Made by a program: the position numbers and the translations under genes. A DNA stretch of 16,308 nucleotides, taken from positions 1 through 16,308 of the forward strand of contig CBDUWP010000029.1 of the NCBI GenBank assembly GCA_965370955.1, written 5' to 3'. This DNA comes from CBDUWP01 sp965370955 (lineage in GTDB: Bacteria; Planctomycetota; Phycisphaerae; Sedimentisphaerales; Anaerobacaceae). The notes under the pieces were generated by a model. The model searched no databases. It had not been told where the DNA came from and was given only the letters and a program-made list of their open reading frames with translations. Positions within the stretch are counted from its first letter, which is position 1, and each line of letters starts with the position of its first letter. Shown here piece after piece: positions 8,356 to 15,417 of the stretch.

Positions 8356-10034
8356 GGGGTCTTGTTCTGTAGAACAGAAACAGGATGTGGTTTTTTGGCT
8401 AAATCGAAAATCAGATAGGTCGGCATGCCGACTTTGACTGGTATTGTCATTGTGCCTCGCTGGCCGCTGATGCCCTCAACTACTTCATAGGGATAAAGCT
8501 GGACCAGCTGTTGGCCAAGACGCTGCAAATAAGAAGTGACCTGTTGATTGAGATAAGCAGTTGGCATCAAATAAAATGGATAGTCGCCAGTTGCAGCGGC
8601 GGCTTTGATCTGGTCAATTGTGTGGGCAGGGACAATCTTACGGTCAAGATACCAAGCAATCTCTGGGCGATAAAACGCTCCCTTAATCTCATTTTGATAA
8701 ACAATGAAATCTTCAAAACTCAAGAGACCCTTATCTGAAGAAATTCTCTTATTGAGGTTTTTAAACATGTCTATTTTTTTTGTCTGCTGCCATCTGACAC
8801 CATAATAATAATTAGAACCCTTAACGCAGTAAAAGCTAAACAAACCTAGAATTACGCAGCAAGCAAAAATGCCGGCTTCTTTATTGAGCTTCTTGATCGT
8901 ATCGTAAACCAAAACAATTAACATCGCACCAGCAATCGCAACAAATGGGGCAAGAGGCCGCTCCCAATATTGATGGGCTCGCAATGTGCCCTTGAGCAAA
9001 AATAATTGAAATATGCCCGGCATTAAAAATAGCCAAAATTGAGGGAATTGCAAATCTCGCCGAATACTACCCGCCGAATCTGATTGCATGAAAATGATAA
9101 GCTGGCCAAAGGTAAAGTAAATGATTATGCCGTACAAAATCGCGGCTGTGAAATTGTGGACGCCATGTTCCCATAAAATTTGGAACCAATCTGACCAAAT
9201 GTGTTTTTCCAACTCGCCAGAGCCGGCTCGCCATTGATAGAGTTTCAAAATAGCTGTGAAATCCCAGCCGTGGCCAGCTGCCATTATTACGAAATTCAGG
9301 ATCAAGCTGCTAAATGGAGCGATGATCAATATAGCGAGAACGCTATTACTCGGCCAGCGGCGAAGCTTGATGTGTTTGAAGACATAATGGATGCCGATCG
9401 CCATTGCATAAAAAAAGCCTGACCAACTCATCTGGACAATGAAAAATAGTGAAAGAGCTAAGCCTATAAAATGGCGCCGCTTTGGTTGAGGATGCTCCTT
9501 AATCGAACCGATGGTAATCAAATATAGCCATGTTAATAAAAAGCTCAAAGGAAAACACCAGTCGCGAATAGGGAAATATTGGGTCAAGGGAAACATGATG
9601 AAAATAGCTGAGGCTAAAAAGGCTATTTTTTTCGTGGTTAAATTTTGCAATATTTTTATGAAAAAGTACAAGCAGAATAGATTACGTAAAATGCTGCCGA
9701 TCCTTTGGGCTTGTTCATTGACGCCGAAAATAATCATGTCTACTGTACGTAACAGCATGCCGAGTTGAGGATGATCGAGATAATGCTGAGCCTTCTCTGG
9801 TGATGGCGGATCGCCAACTGCCCAAGTGCTGAGCATCTTTGTGTAGGAAACATGGTATTTTAGATAGCATTTGCTGCGCCAGGCAATGCTGGCTTCACTC
9901 CAGCTATGAAGGCCCTGAAAAGGACGGGTGATATTGCGGCTTTGAGTGGCTATCAGGACCAATGCTAACAATGAGACGAAAAGCCAGAATCTTCTGGTAA
10001 ATAAGTCAGGTTGAAGTAATTTTTTAGAATTCAT
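8352..10034 (-). CDS. GT-C family (ArnT/PMT, GT39-like) membrane glycosyltransferase
   Basis: This 560-residue protein has a membrane-spanning N-terminal part of roughly ten hydrophobic segments and a soluble C-terminal part of about 150 residues. It resembles bacterial ArnT and protein O-mannosyltransferase relatives, which use a polyprenyl-linked sugar on the outer face of the inner membrane. Typical signs are a first helix at 15-30, then an acidic residue in a periplasmic loop (SWSEASIAW, 44-52), then LDHPQLGMLL (86-95), which matches the conserved HPPL loop, and a basic WERPLAPF loop. GGAG at 10040-10043 (read on the minus strand) precedes the ATG by 5 bases. It converges on the glycan cassette with overlapping stops and could be the transferase that uses the flipped lipid-linked sugar. 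Acceptor and sugar are unknown, and lipid A or protein targets are both possible. Confidence 0.82.
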   Translation of the reverse strand: MNSKKLLQPDLFTRRFWLFVSLLALVLIATQSRNITRPFQGLHSWSEASIAWRSKCYLKYHVSYTKMLSTWAVGDPPSPEKAQHYLDHPQLGMLLRTVDMIIFGVNEQAQRIGSILRNLFCLYFFIKILQNLTTKKIAFLASAIFIMFPLTQYFPIRDWCFPLSFLLTWLYLITIGSIKEHPQPKRRHFIGLALSLFFIVQMSWSGFFYAMAIGIHYVFKHIKLRRWPSNSVLAILIIAPFSSLILNFVIMAAGHGWDFTAILKLYQWRAGSGELEKHIWSDWFQILWEHGVHNFTAAILYGIIIYFTFGQLIIFMQSDSAGSIRRDLQFPQFWLFLMPGIFQLFLLKGTLRAHQYWERPLAPFVAIAGAMLIVLVYDTIKKLNKEAGIFACCVILGLFSFYCVKGSNYYYGVRWQQTKKIDMFKNLNKRISSDKGLLSFEDFIVYQNEIKGAFYRPEIAWYLDRKIVPAHTIDQIKAAAATGDYPFYLMPTAYLNQQVTSYLQRLGQQLVQLYPYEVVEGISGQRGTMTIPVKVGMPTYLIFDLAKKPHPVSVLQNKTP

Positions 10035-10048
10035 CCAAACTCCATAAC

Positions 10049-10100
10049 AAAAAATACGTAGAGTAACTGTCTAATCCAAAGCCGGGCTTAGTCTACTCTA
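10049..10100 (-). terminator. Hairpin followed by a T-tract in the leader of the GT-C gene
   Basis: Read on the minus strand, TAGAGTA (10100-10094) pairs with TACTCTA (10065-10059) and is followed after CGTA by six T (10054-10049). The long interior contains a weaker AAGC/GCTT stem. It lies 15 bases before the ribosome site of the GT-C gene, so it would act as an attenuator or 5' UTR structure rather than an end-of-gene terminator. The stem is short and AT-rich and no matching minus-strand promoter was found. Confidence 0.3.
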
Positions 10101-10158
10101 TATTGCAGAATAGGTGAAGAGTTTTTTGTGGCGGCTCCAGTTGGCGGCTAAATTAAGT

Positions 10159-10187
10159 TTGCATTTTTGAATCTGGCCAGCTAAAAT
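10159..10187 (+). promoter_or_regulatory. Candidate sigma70-like promoter for the DUF1573/cytochrome operon
   Basis: TTGCAT (10159-10164) and TAAAAT (10182-10187) are separated by exactly 17 bases; the -10 matches at 5 of 6 positions and the -35 at 3 of 6. Transcription would begin near 10194, giving a leader of about 37 bases to the ATG at 10231. A direct repeat of TGGCGGCT (10129-10136 and 10142-10149) lies just upstream, where an activator might bind. Confidence 0.45.
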
Positions 10188-10230
10188 AAATCGATTATTG
10201 ATATTCGACTTTTGGAAAGGTTTCTTTAAC

Positions 10231-11349
10231 ATGAAACGACAAAATTTAATAGTGGCTATTATAGGATCTTTACTGTTTATTTTCACCGGCTGTCAAGACA
10301 AACAAGCAAAAGCTGGCGTTGCAGACAAAAAACAAATGGTCGAACAAGAACAATCAACCAATGTGAAACAAGCCAAAAAAGAACATGAAACGACAAAAAT
10401 TTTGCCCTATGGCGGTGAAATAGAATTTGAAGAAATCGAGCATGATTTTGGAAAGGTAGCACCGAAATCAAAACATGTCTACGGCTATAAATTCAAAAAT
10501 GTCGGCTCAAAAGCTCTCAACATAACAAAAATAAGCAAAACATGCGGCTGTACCGTTATCAATATGAAGAAAAAGGTGTATCAGCCGGGAGAAAAAGGAA
10601 CGCTGGAAGTAAAGTATACCGCAGGCGTGAGCCCGGGGCCGGTGACAAGGAAAGTTTATGTCTATAGCTCTGATGAAAAAACTTCAAAGATCAAGCTCAT
10701 TATCAAAGCACAAATTGCTATCAAGGTCGAATATGAGCCAAAGAAAATCGAATTGGCATTCAAAAATGGCCAAGAGCCGAAGTGTCCCCCGATTACACTG
10801 AAAAGCATCGATGGAAAAGAATTTGCTGTTACCTCTTTTTCAGCCACATCACAGGCTATGACCCTAGAATTTGACCCGACAGAAAAGAAAACTGGATTTA
10901 CACTCTCGCCAAAAATAAATGGAGACAATCTCGAAAAAGGGATGAGAGGATTGATTACGCTGAAAATGTCACATCCAGAAGCAAAATATATAACGATTCC
11001 GTTTTCTGTGATTAAAGAGTTTGTTGTTGAGCCGGCGTCATTGGTTATCGTTAAGGCAACGCCAAACGAAGTGATAAAGCGAGAAATTTGGGTACTTAAT
11101 AATTATGGCGAATCGTTTGAGATTGTATCGCTGACATCTGAGAAAAAGCAGGTAAAACTCGTCGAAAAGAAAAAAATAGATGGCAAGTATAAGCTGTCGC
11201 TGGAAATAACAATTCCAGAGGCAAAGGGTAAGTCTAGGTTTTTTACAGACAGGATCGCTATCAAAACAGATTCGGGAAAAGAATTGTCACTTCATTGCAG
11301 AGGCTTTTACAAAAGCAAAGCGTCGAAGCTGAACAATGCTAAAAAGTAA
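10231..11349 (+). CDS. DUF1573 lipoprotein
   Basis: This is an exported protein of 372 residues. MKRQNLIVAIIGSLLFIF followed by TGC gives a lipoprotein signal with the acylated cysteine at C21, so it is probably anchored in a membrane facing the periplasm. A Lys/Gln-rich linker (22-60) precedes a DUF1573 domain at about 65-155, with the typical EHDFGKV, FKNVGSKAL and TCGCT (104-108) signatures and KVYVYSSD. Two further beta-rich, Ig-like segments (about 160-255 and 260-365) follow and are degenerate. DUF1573 is an ASH/Ig-like fold with no settled function, often found beside cytochromes in Planctomycetota and Bacteroidota. GGAAAGG at 10214-10220 lies 10 bases before this ATG; a TTG at 10198 in the same frame would spoil the signal peptide. 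The cytochrome gene begins at or just after its stop. Confidence 0.9.
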   Translation: MKRQNLIVAIIGSLLFIFTGCQDKQAKAGVADKKQMVEQEQSTNVKQAKKEHETTKILPYGGEIEFEEIEHDFGKVAPKSKHVYGYKFKNVGSKALNITKISKTCGCTVINMKKKVYQPGEKGTLEVKYTAGVSPGPVTRKVYVYSSDEKTSKIKLIIKAQIAIKVEYEPKKIELAFKNGQEPKCPPITLKSIDGKEFAVTSFSATSQAMTLEFDPTEKKTGFTLSPKINGDNLEKGMRGLITLKMSHPEAKYITIPFSVIKEFVVEPASLVIVKATPNEVIKREIWVLNNYGESFEIVSLTSEKKQVKLVEKKKIDGKYKLSLEITIPEAKGKSRFFTDRIAIKTDSGKELSLHCRGFYKSKASKLNNAKK

Positions 11350-11383
11350 AAATAAAAAAACTAATCTAATCAATAGCAGGATT

Positions 11384-12763
11384 ATGTTGTTGAAGAAACA
11401 AACTACTGCCGGCGGAGTTGGGGTGAATTTGACTGTCATGGTTGCTCTAATTGTCTTGATGATGGCAACGGCGGTTGGCGGCGGTGTTTTATCTGCCGAG
11501 CAGGATTTGGACAAGGTGACGATATTTATAACAGGCAGCGAACTGGGCGAAATGAAGCCTTGCGGCTGCTCGGGGGGACAGTTGGGCGGTTTGGCAAAAA
11601 GAGCTGCTGTTGTAGGACTAGTCGATGTCACGCAAAGATTGTTGATCGATACCGGCAGTCTCGTCAAAGATAACCAAATACAAGACCTAATCAAATTCAG
11701 TATAATCAATCAGTCACTTCTGTTTTTGGGATATGACCTGATCAATTTGACAGATAAAGACCTGAACATAGCGGCAAATTTGGCGCTGTTAAATGATGAT
11801 GATACGGTTGATTTTATTTCGGCCAGTAGAAAGCGAACAGAGCTTGTGCCGCAAATCTTTGTTAAAGAATTTAATTTGGCAACTGGGCCAATGATAATTG
11901 TTACGGCTTCTTATGATTGCGAATCGGGCAATGTAGAGTCGATCGAGGAACTGTTCGACCAAGAAAAAGAACAATGCCAATTCAATATCTTAATTGTAAA
12001 TTGTTTTGATCAGCGGCTGTTCGAACAGATCCAAGAAATGAAAATTGTCAATTGCATAATCTGTCCGCCGCAATCAGATGACGCAATGCTGATAGCAGAC
12101 GATGACTCGATGATGGTTATCATGGCGGTTGGAAGGTATGGCAGGTCCATTATTAAACTCGAGGTGAGCCCAAAAAAAATCGAGGGCGAATTCAAATTCC
12201 AGCAGAATTTTCAAACTATACCGGTGACAGAAAATCTGGCCGATGATCAGTCGCTTGTGCAATTGTATGAAATTTATCAACAACTCGTCGCAGAAGCTGA
12301 TTTGCTTCAGGGCTATCCGAAGATGGCAATGGATTCAGCGGATAATAGATATGTCGGATCAGACAGCTGCAAAGGATGTCACCTCTATGAATATGATAGA
12401 TGGAAAACGAAGCGGCACGCCGAGGCCTATATGACGTTGGTCAAAGATGGATCGGAATTTAATCCCGATTGCGTGGTGTGTCATGTCGTGGGGATGGATT
12501 ACGAAACGGGATATGTGGATAATGAAACGAGCCCGCATTTAAAAGATGTCGGATGCGAAAATTGTCACGGGCCGGGGCTAACCCATATCAAAACGCTGGG
12601 AAAGGCTAAATGTACGAATCAATCGCCCCAAAAGGCTTGTCTCGATTGTCATACGCCTGAACATAGCGGAAATTATGCCGGAAATGAAGACCAATATCTC
12701 AAAAAAATAGTTCATTGGAGGGAACCAAAGGCCGAAAAAGATATCAAAGATAGTAGTAAGTGA
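11384..12763 (+). CDS. Tetrahaem c-type cytochrome with N-terminal PCGCSGGQLGG domain
   Basis: This is an exported redox protein. A hydrophobic signal or anchor (about residues 18-34) precedes a domain of about 260 residues that opens with ITGSELGEMKPCGCSGGQLGGL (read as two halves around PCGC at 59-62). This layout resembles metallophosphatase-like domains found ahead of cytochromes in Planctomycetota, but the Asp/His metal ligands of calcineurin-type enzymes are not apparent, so it may be catalytically dead. The C-terminal 150 residues carry four haem motifs, CKGCH (329), CVVCH (363), CENCH (391) and CLDCH (419), with H345 in KRHAEAY as a possible distal ligand. This is a cytochrome c554-like arrangement. 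The start is uncertain: ATG 11336 overlaps the previous gene, ATG 11384 gives a normal signal peptide, and TTG 11390 has the best spacing to AGCAGGA. Electron donor and acceptor are unknown. Confidence 0.88.
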   Translation: MLLKKQTTAGGVGVNLTVMVALIVLMMATAVGGGVLSAEQDLDKVTIFITGSELGEMKPCGCSGGQLGGLAKRAAVVGLVDVTQRLLIDTGSLVKDNQIQDLIKFSIINQSLLFLGYDLINLTDKDLNIAANLALLNDDDTVDFISASRKRTELVPQIFVKEFNLATGPMIIVTASYDCESGNVESIEELFDQEKEQCQFNILIVNCFDQRLFEQIQEMKIVNCIICPPQSDDAMLIADDDSMMVIMAVGRYGRSIIKLEVSPKKIEGEFKFQQNFQTIPVTENLADDQSLVQLYEIYQQLVAEADLLQGYPKMAMDSADNRYVGSDSCKGCHLYEYDRWKTKRHAEAYMTLVKDGSEFNPDCVVCHVVGMDYETGYVDNETSPHLKDVGCENCHGPGLTHIKTLGKAKCTNQSPQKACLDCHTPEHSGNYAGNEDQYLKKIVHWREPKAEKDIKDSSK

Positions 12764-12814
12764 GTTTTTGGCTTTTTTGGCGGTCTCGACGACGAAATTA
12801 TTCGTGAATAAAGC

Positions 12815-13807
12815 ATGATGGATGGAATCAAAATCAATATGACAAAAAATCTTCGCATAATTATTATTGCCCTAGTTAGCTTTGTGGTTGTTTTTTATGG
12901 GGCTTTGATGTTTTTTGATATCGGAAAAGATGCCGATATTGAAAAATTTCTGGCGAAAGAAACCGTTGTAGAAAAATTCAAAAAAGAAAATAAGAAAACT
13001 AACAAATCCGACAAAGATCAAGTGTTTCCGTTAGTCAAGCAGGCAATGGCGTTTGCGTTGTATCTTGATCCGCCGCCTCCACCTGAAAAAAAGGCCCCTG
13101 TTGGGAGAAAAGTTGAGCCTGAAAAAAAGAAAAAACAACCGCTGGCTGTTTCATCGAAGTTTAAGCTTGTGGCGACTGCCGTGGATGCTTCGCTTCTAGG
13201 ACAATCGTGGGCGTTGATAAGCGAAGACGGGGCTGGATTGAAATGGGTCAAGCAGGGCTCTACTGTCGGACATGCTGTCATAGAAAAGGTGACGGAAGGC
13301 TCGATCGCAGTTAAAGATGGAAGTAAAAAATATGAGCTGACAGTAAAGCCAATTAAACGAGTGAATCTTATTAAAAATACGTCCGATAAATCTTTGAAGG
13401 GCTCAAAGAAAACAAAAAGTAATGCAAAATCAGATGCCAGCAAAAAAACGCAAAAAAAGGGAATTGGGAATGTTCTGCAAAATATGCTGATAGCAGTTAC
13501 AGATAAAAATAAAAAAGCAAAGAAAAGTAAAACTGTTCCCAATAAGCCGACAAATAATGTCGTTGTTGATCTTGAGACGCAAAGGCAGCAGCGAGAGCTG
13601 GAAAAAATGACCGAAGAACAAAGAAAGCAATGGGTCGATAAAATTTTTGCAGAACTCGAGGCTGAACTGAAAATGAAATCAAGCCAAGCAAAACAGGCTG
13701 ACGATCTAGGCGAAAAATTAAAAAAGAAGCAAGAAGACGATCCAAATAAATCAGCTGACAGCGAAAAAAATGACGATGCAAAAAATGACAGCAATGGCAA
13801 AAAATGA
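12815..13807 (+). CDS. GspC/PilP-like single-pass inner-membrane protein with long charged tail
   Basis: This is a bitopic protein of up to 330 residues. A membrane helix lies at about 13-34, then a Lys-rich linker, then a proline run (86-90) and a second Lys/Pro-rich stretch. A compact beta-rich domain at 114-178 reads like the homology region of GspC or PilP: FKLVATAVD, then ALISEDGAGLKWVKQGSTVG and a YELTV ending. These domains link the inner-membrane platform to the outer-membrane secretin in type II secretion or type IV pili. The C-terminal 150 residues are Lys/Asp/Asn-rich with a likely coiled coil (about 250-300) and are unlike classical GspC. ATG 12839 (MTKNLRII) is an equally good start; neither has a clear ribosome site. 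No secretin gene is in the window. Family assignment is by pattern only. Confidence 0.6.
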   Translation: MMDGIKINMTKNLRIIIIALVSFVVVFYGALMFFDIGKDADIEKFLAKETVVEKFKKENKKTNKSDKDQVFPLVKQAMAFALYLDPPPPPEKKAPVGRKVEPEKKKKQPLAVSSKFKLVATAVDASLLGQSWALISEDGAGLKWVKQGSTVGHAVIEKVTEGSIAVKDGSKKYELTVKPIKRVNLIKNTSDKSLKGSKKTKSNAKSDASKKTQKKGIGNVLQNMLIAVTDKNKKAKKSKTVPNKPTNNVVVDLETQRQQRELEKMTEEQRKQWVDKIFAELEAELKMKSSQAKQADDLGEKLKKKQEDDPNKSADSEKNDDAKNDSNGKK

Positions 13808-13891
13808 CCCGAAGCAAAAAATAGCAGAGGATGAAATTTTTTTTGTTCAAAAGCTAAAGATGAAATTGTAATCTGAAAATTAACTGTCTAT

Positions 13892-14137
13892 TTAAACGGC
13901 CTGTTGTCCAACGACCAATAACCGCAGGGGGCAATCGCAAAAAACACCGTGACCAAACGAAACTTTATATTTACAGTCCGCAAGGCAGTTAGAACTAATC
14001 TTGGTGCAGTCGACAAAGTTTCCAACAATGTGACATTTGTCGAAATCCTTAAAGCCGTTTTTGTAACAGCAAAAATCCCTTTCACAGGTCATCGAACACA
14101 TGATACGTTCAATGCTTTTTTTGACTTCTGGCTTCAT
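13892..14137 (-). CDS. Small cysteine-rich protein (81 residues, ten Cys)
   Basis: This short gene is supported by a strong ribosome site, AAGGAG at 14153-14148 (minus strand), 10 bases before the ATG. The protein starts MKPEVKKSIERIMCSMTC and ends with a CDCPLR motif. Cysteines lie at 14, 18, 23, 24, 35, 44, 51, 55, 67 and 69, spaced unlike zinc ribbons or haem motifs. There is no signal peptide, so it is probably cytoplasmic and binds metal or forms disulfides. I recall similar small proteins with a CxCPLR ending in deltaproteobacteria and planctomycetes, without a known function. It is transcribed alone, convergent with the GspC-like gene, and has its own promoter and structured leader. 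A metal or redox role is inference from the cysteines only. Confidence 0.82.
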   Translation of the reverse strand: MKPEVKKSIERIMCSMTCERDFCCYKNGFKDFDKCHIVGNFVDCTKISSNCLADCKYKVSFGHGVFCDCPLRLLVVGQQAV

Positions 14138-14147
14138 GTAATCTGTT

Positions 14148-14170
14148 CTCCTTAACTACCGCAAAAGGAG
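14148..14170 (-). promoter_or_regulatory. Hairpin that pairs with the Shine-Dalgarno of the Cys-rich gene
   Basis: Read on the minus strand, CTCCTT (14170-14165) is a perfect complement of the ribosome site AAGGAG (14153-14148), with an 11-base loop, TTGCGGTAGTT. When folded, the ribosome site is closed. A second hairpin (14194-14171) abuts it with no base between, so the two stems could stack. Confidence 0.6.
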
Positions 14171-14194
14171 GGCTTAGGTACTAAATACTAAGCC
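14171..14194 (-). promoter_or_regulatory. Second leader hairpin abutting the Shine-Dalgarno hairpin
   Basis: Minus strand GGCTTAG (14194-14188) pairs with CTAAGCC (14177-14171), and two more pairs (TA/TA) continue inward past a single bulged C to a five-base loop TTTAG. No T-tract follows, so it is not an intrinsic terminator. It lies inside the predicted transcript leader of the Cys-rich gene. Confidence 0.55.
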
Positions 14195-14200
14195 ATAAAC

Positions 14201-14238
14201 CTACAATTCATTGTAGTTATTTTGTATCGCTAATTCAA
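14201..14238 (-). promoter_or_regulatory. Sigma70-like promoter of the Cys-rich gene with a palindrome over the -10
   Basis: On the minus strand TTGAAT (14238-14233) and TACAAT (14215-14210) are separated by exactly 17 bases; the -10 matches 5 of 6 and the -35 matches 4 of 6. The -10 lies within a perfect inverted repeat, CTACAAT-GA-ATTGTAG (14216-14201), that reaches to about the expected start of transcription near 14203. A repressor bound there would block the polymerase. The leader to the ATG is about 65 bases. Confidence 0.6.
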
Positions 14239-14388
14239 TTGTTTTTTAATCGCAGAGCTATTTATGGTTGAGTTTAGAGTGGATGTCAGATATCTATCTT
14301 TAGCTGAAACAGTTAGTTATGACTTTTGAATGTTTTGTGCGGCTTGTGACGACTGTAAGATTTTTTTGCTGTGAATTGATGTCGATTA
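14239..14388. other. Gene-free stretch upstream of the Cys-rich gene
   Basis: This AT-rich stretch lies between the Cys-rich gene's promoter and the stop of the membrane protein gene. The only plus-strand ATG frame of note (14262, 21 codons) lacks a ribosome site. No T-tract terminator is seen after the minus-strand stop at 14389, and I see nothing else convincing. Confidence 0.5.
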
Positions 14389-15402
14389 TCATAAGCATTT
14401 ACTGATTATGATCGATGAACTGGCTAAAATATCGACTAGGCAAGCGGAAAAAATTAACAAATATCTGAGTGATTTTAATCTGGACTGGCTTCGAGCAATG
14501 ATCAATATGATAGCGCAACTGATGAAAGTTAACATGTGCATCTTTGCTTCAAAGACCATCAAGTGAGCATACTTGTCAGCTAAATGAGCAAAAAATCCGA
14601 AATATTTAGTGGCTAGCAGTAAGCATGTCATGGAAATGATGGCAGTAATTATGGTGGTTATTAAAAGCCATGTGCTGTCGGATTTGCCAGAAGTGATCAA
14701 AGCTTCTGTGCCGGTCGCAATCATGATCGATAAACATAATGTCACTAACGAAAGCCATATCACAGGGCTTACAGAAAAAACAGGATTGGAAAAAGCCAGT
14801 ACGATAGTGACAACCAAAAGAAAAAGAAAGCCTAGTCGTTTGGCTTTGATAAACATCACCAAACCCAACAGCATCGCAGCAAGAGGGACATGGTAAAAGC
14901 CGATGAAAATTGTTTTCTTACTGGCGAGCGTCAGGGGCAAAATGAGGCCACTAATGTCACTGATATCAAACCGGATCTGTATGGGTAAAGGAAACAAGCC
15001 AAAGCGGCTGGCAATATGGAAAAAGCCAATGACTACGAGAAAAGGCAATGCCCAAAAAAAATGGCCGATAAATCTAAAGCGATTGAAAGGCCAAAATACG
15101 GCAGGTACAAAAGACCAGCTAGCAATCGCAACGGCAGTGCCGGCAGAAGGATGAAACTTTGTCAAGCTTAGCATAAACATGCCAAAGCCAAAGGTAATAC
15201 CTGACAAAAATGAACAAAGGAAAAGATTAGTCCAGCGACGGCTTAAATAGTAACAGCCGCTGGCAGCACAAATGGTGTTTAACGCAATAACGGTGGTCTT
15301 GAAGGTTAAAAGAGAAAAAGAAGGGACAAAAAGCCAAACAGCAAAAACTGTATAGCCAATCGCAGCAATAAAAAATTGTGGTAATCCAGCGTTTTTCAAC
15401 AT
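14389..15402 (-). CDS. Polytopic membrane protein of unknown function
   Basis: This is a 337-residue, very hydrophobic protein with roughly nine or ten membrane segments and almost no soluble domain. I do not recognise a family. Features include an RRWTN loop near residues 55-59, a KFHPSAGTAVAIASWSF segment near 82-98, paired basic residues after helices, and a RFDISDISG loop near 144-152 that probably lies outside the membrane. It starts 15 bases after the stop of the GspM/PilO-like gene and has no clear ribosome site, so it is probably translated from the same transcript. That places it with secretion or pilus-like assembly proteins; a prepilin-peptidase role is not supported because no conserved aspartate pair stands out. 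It is the last gene before the leader region of the Cys-rich gene. Confidence 0.75.
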   Translation of the reverse strand: MLKNAGLPQFFIAAIGYTVFAVWLFVPSFSLLTFKTTVIALNTICAASGCYYLSRRWTNLFLCSFLSGITFGFGMFMLSLTKFHPSAGTAVAIASWSFVPAVFWPFNRFRFIGHFFWALPFLVVIGFFHIASRFGLFPLPIQIRFDISDISGLILPLTLASKKTIFIGFYHVPLAAMLLGLVMFIKAKRLGFLFLLVVTIVLAFSNPVFSVSPVIWLSLVTLCLSIMIATGTEALITSGKSDSTWLLITTIITAIISMTCLLLATKYFGFFAHLADKYAHLMVFEAKMHMLTFISCAIILIIARSQSRLKSLRYLLIFSACLVDILASSSIIISKCL

Positions 15403-15417
15403 GGCATCAAAATGTTT

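Noticed and set aside
8363..8376. Inverted repeat TGTTC-TGTA-GAACA just past the methyltransferase stop
   Set aside because: There is no T-tract, and it lies within the C-terminal codons of the convergent gene, so a terminator call is not supported.
12792..12805. Small hairpin ACGAA-ATTA-TTCGT before the GspC-like gene
   Set aside because: The stem is only 5 bp, with no T-tract and no promoter at hand; easily expected by chance.
13018..13800. Long minus-strand open frame opposite the GspC-like gene, rich in Phe and Ser
   Set aside because: It is the mirror of Lys/Glu-rich codons (AAA/GAA read as TTT/TTC) and has no ribosome site; the plus-strand gene has a membrane helix and a recognisable domain.
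13839..13846. Run of eight T after the GspC-like gene
   Set aside because: No stable stem precedes it on the plus strand, so it does not qualify as an intrinsic terminator.
14382..14414. Imperfect inverted repeat around the stop codon of the polytopic membrane protein
   Set aside because: The stem has a three-base bulge, and the minus-strand sequence after it is A-rich rather than T-rich, so it is not a terminator.
14609..15154. Plus-strand open frames opposite the polytopic membrane protein
   Set aside because: They lack ribosome sites and recognisable domains; the minus-strand frame gives a coherent membrane protein.
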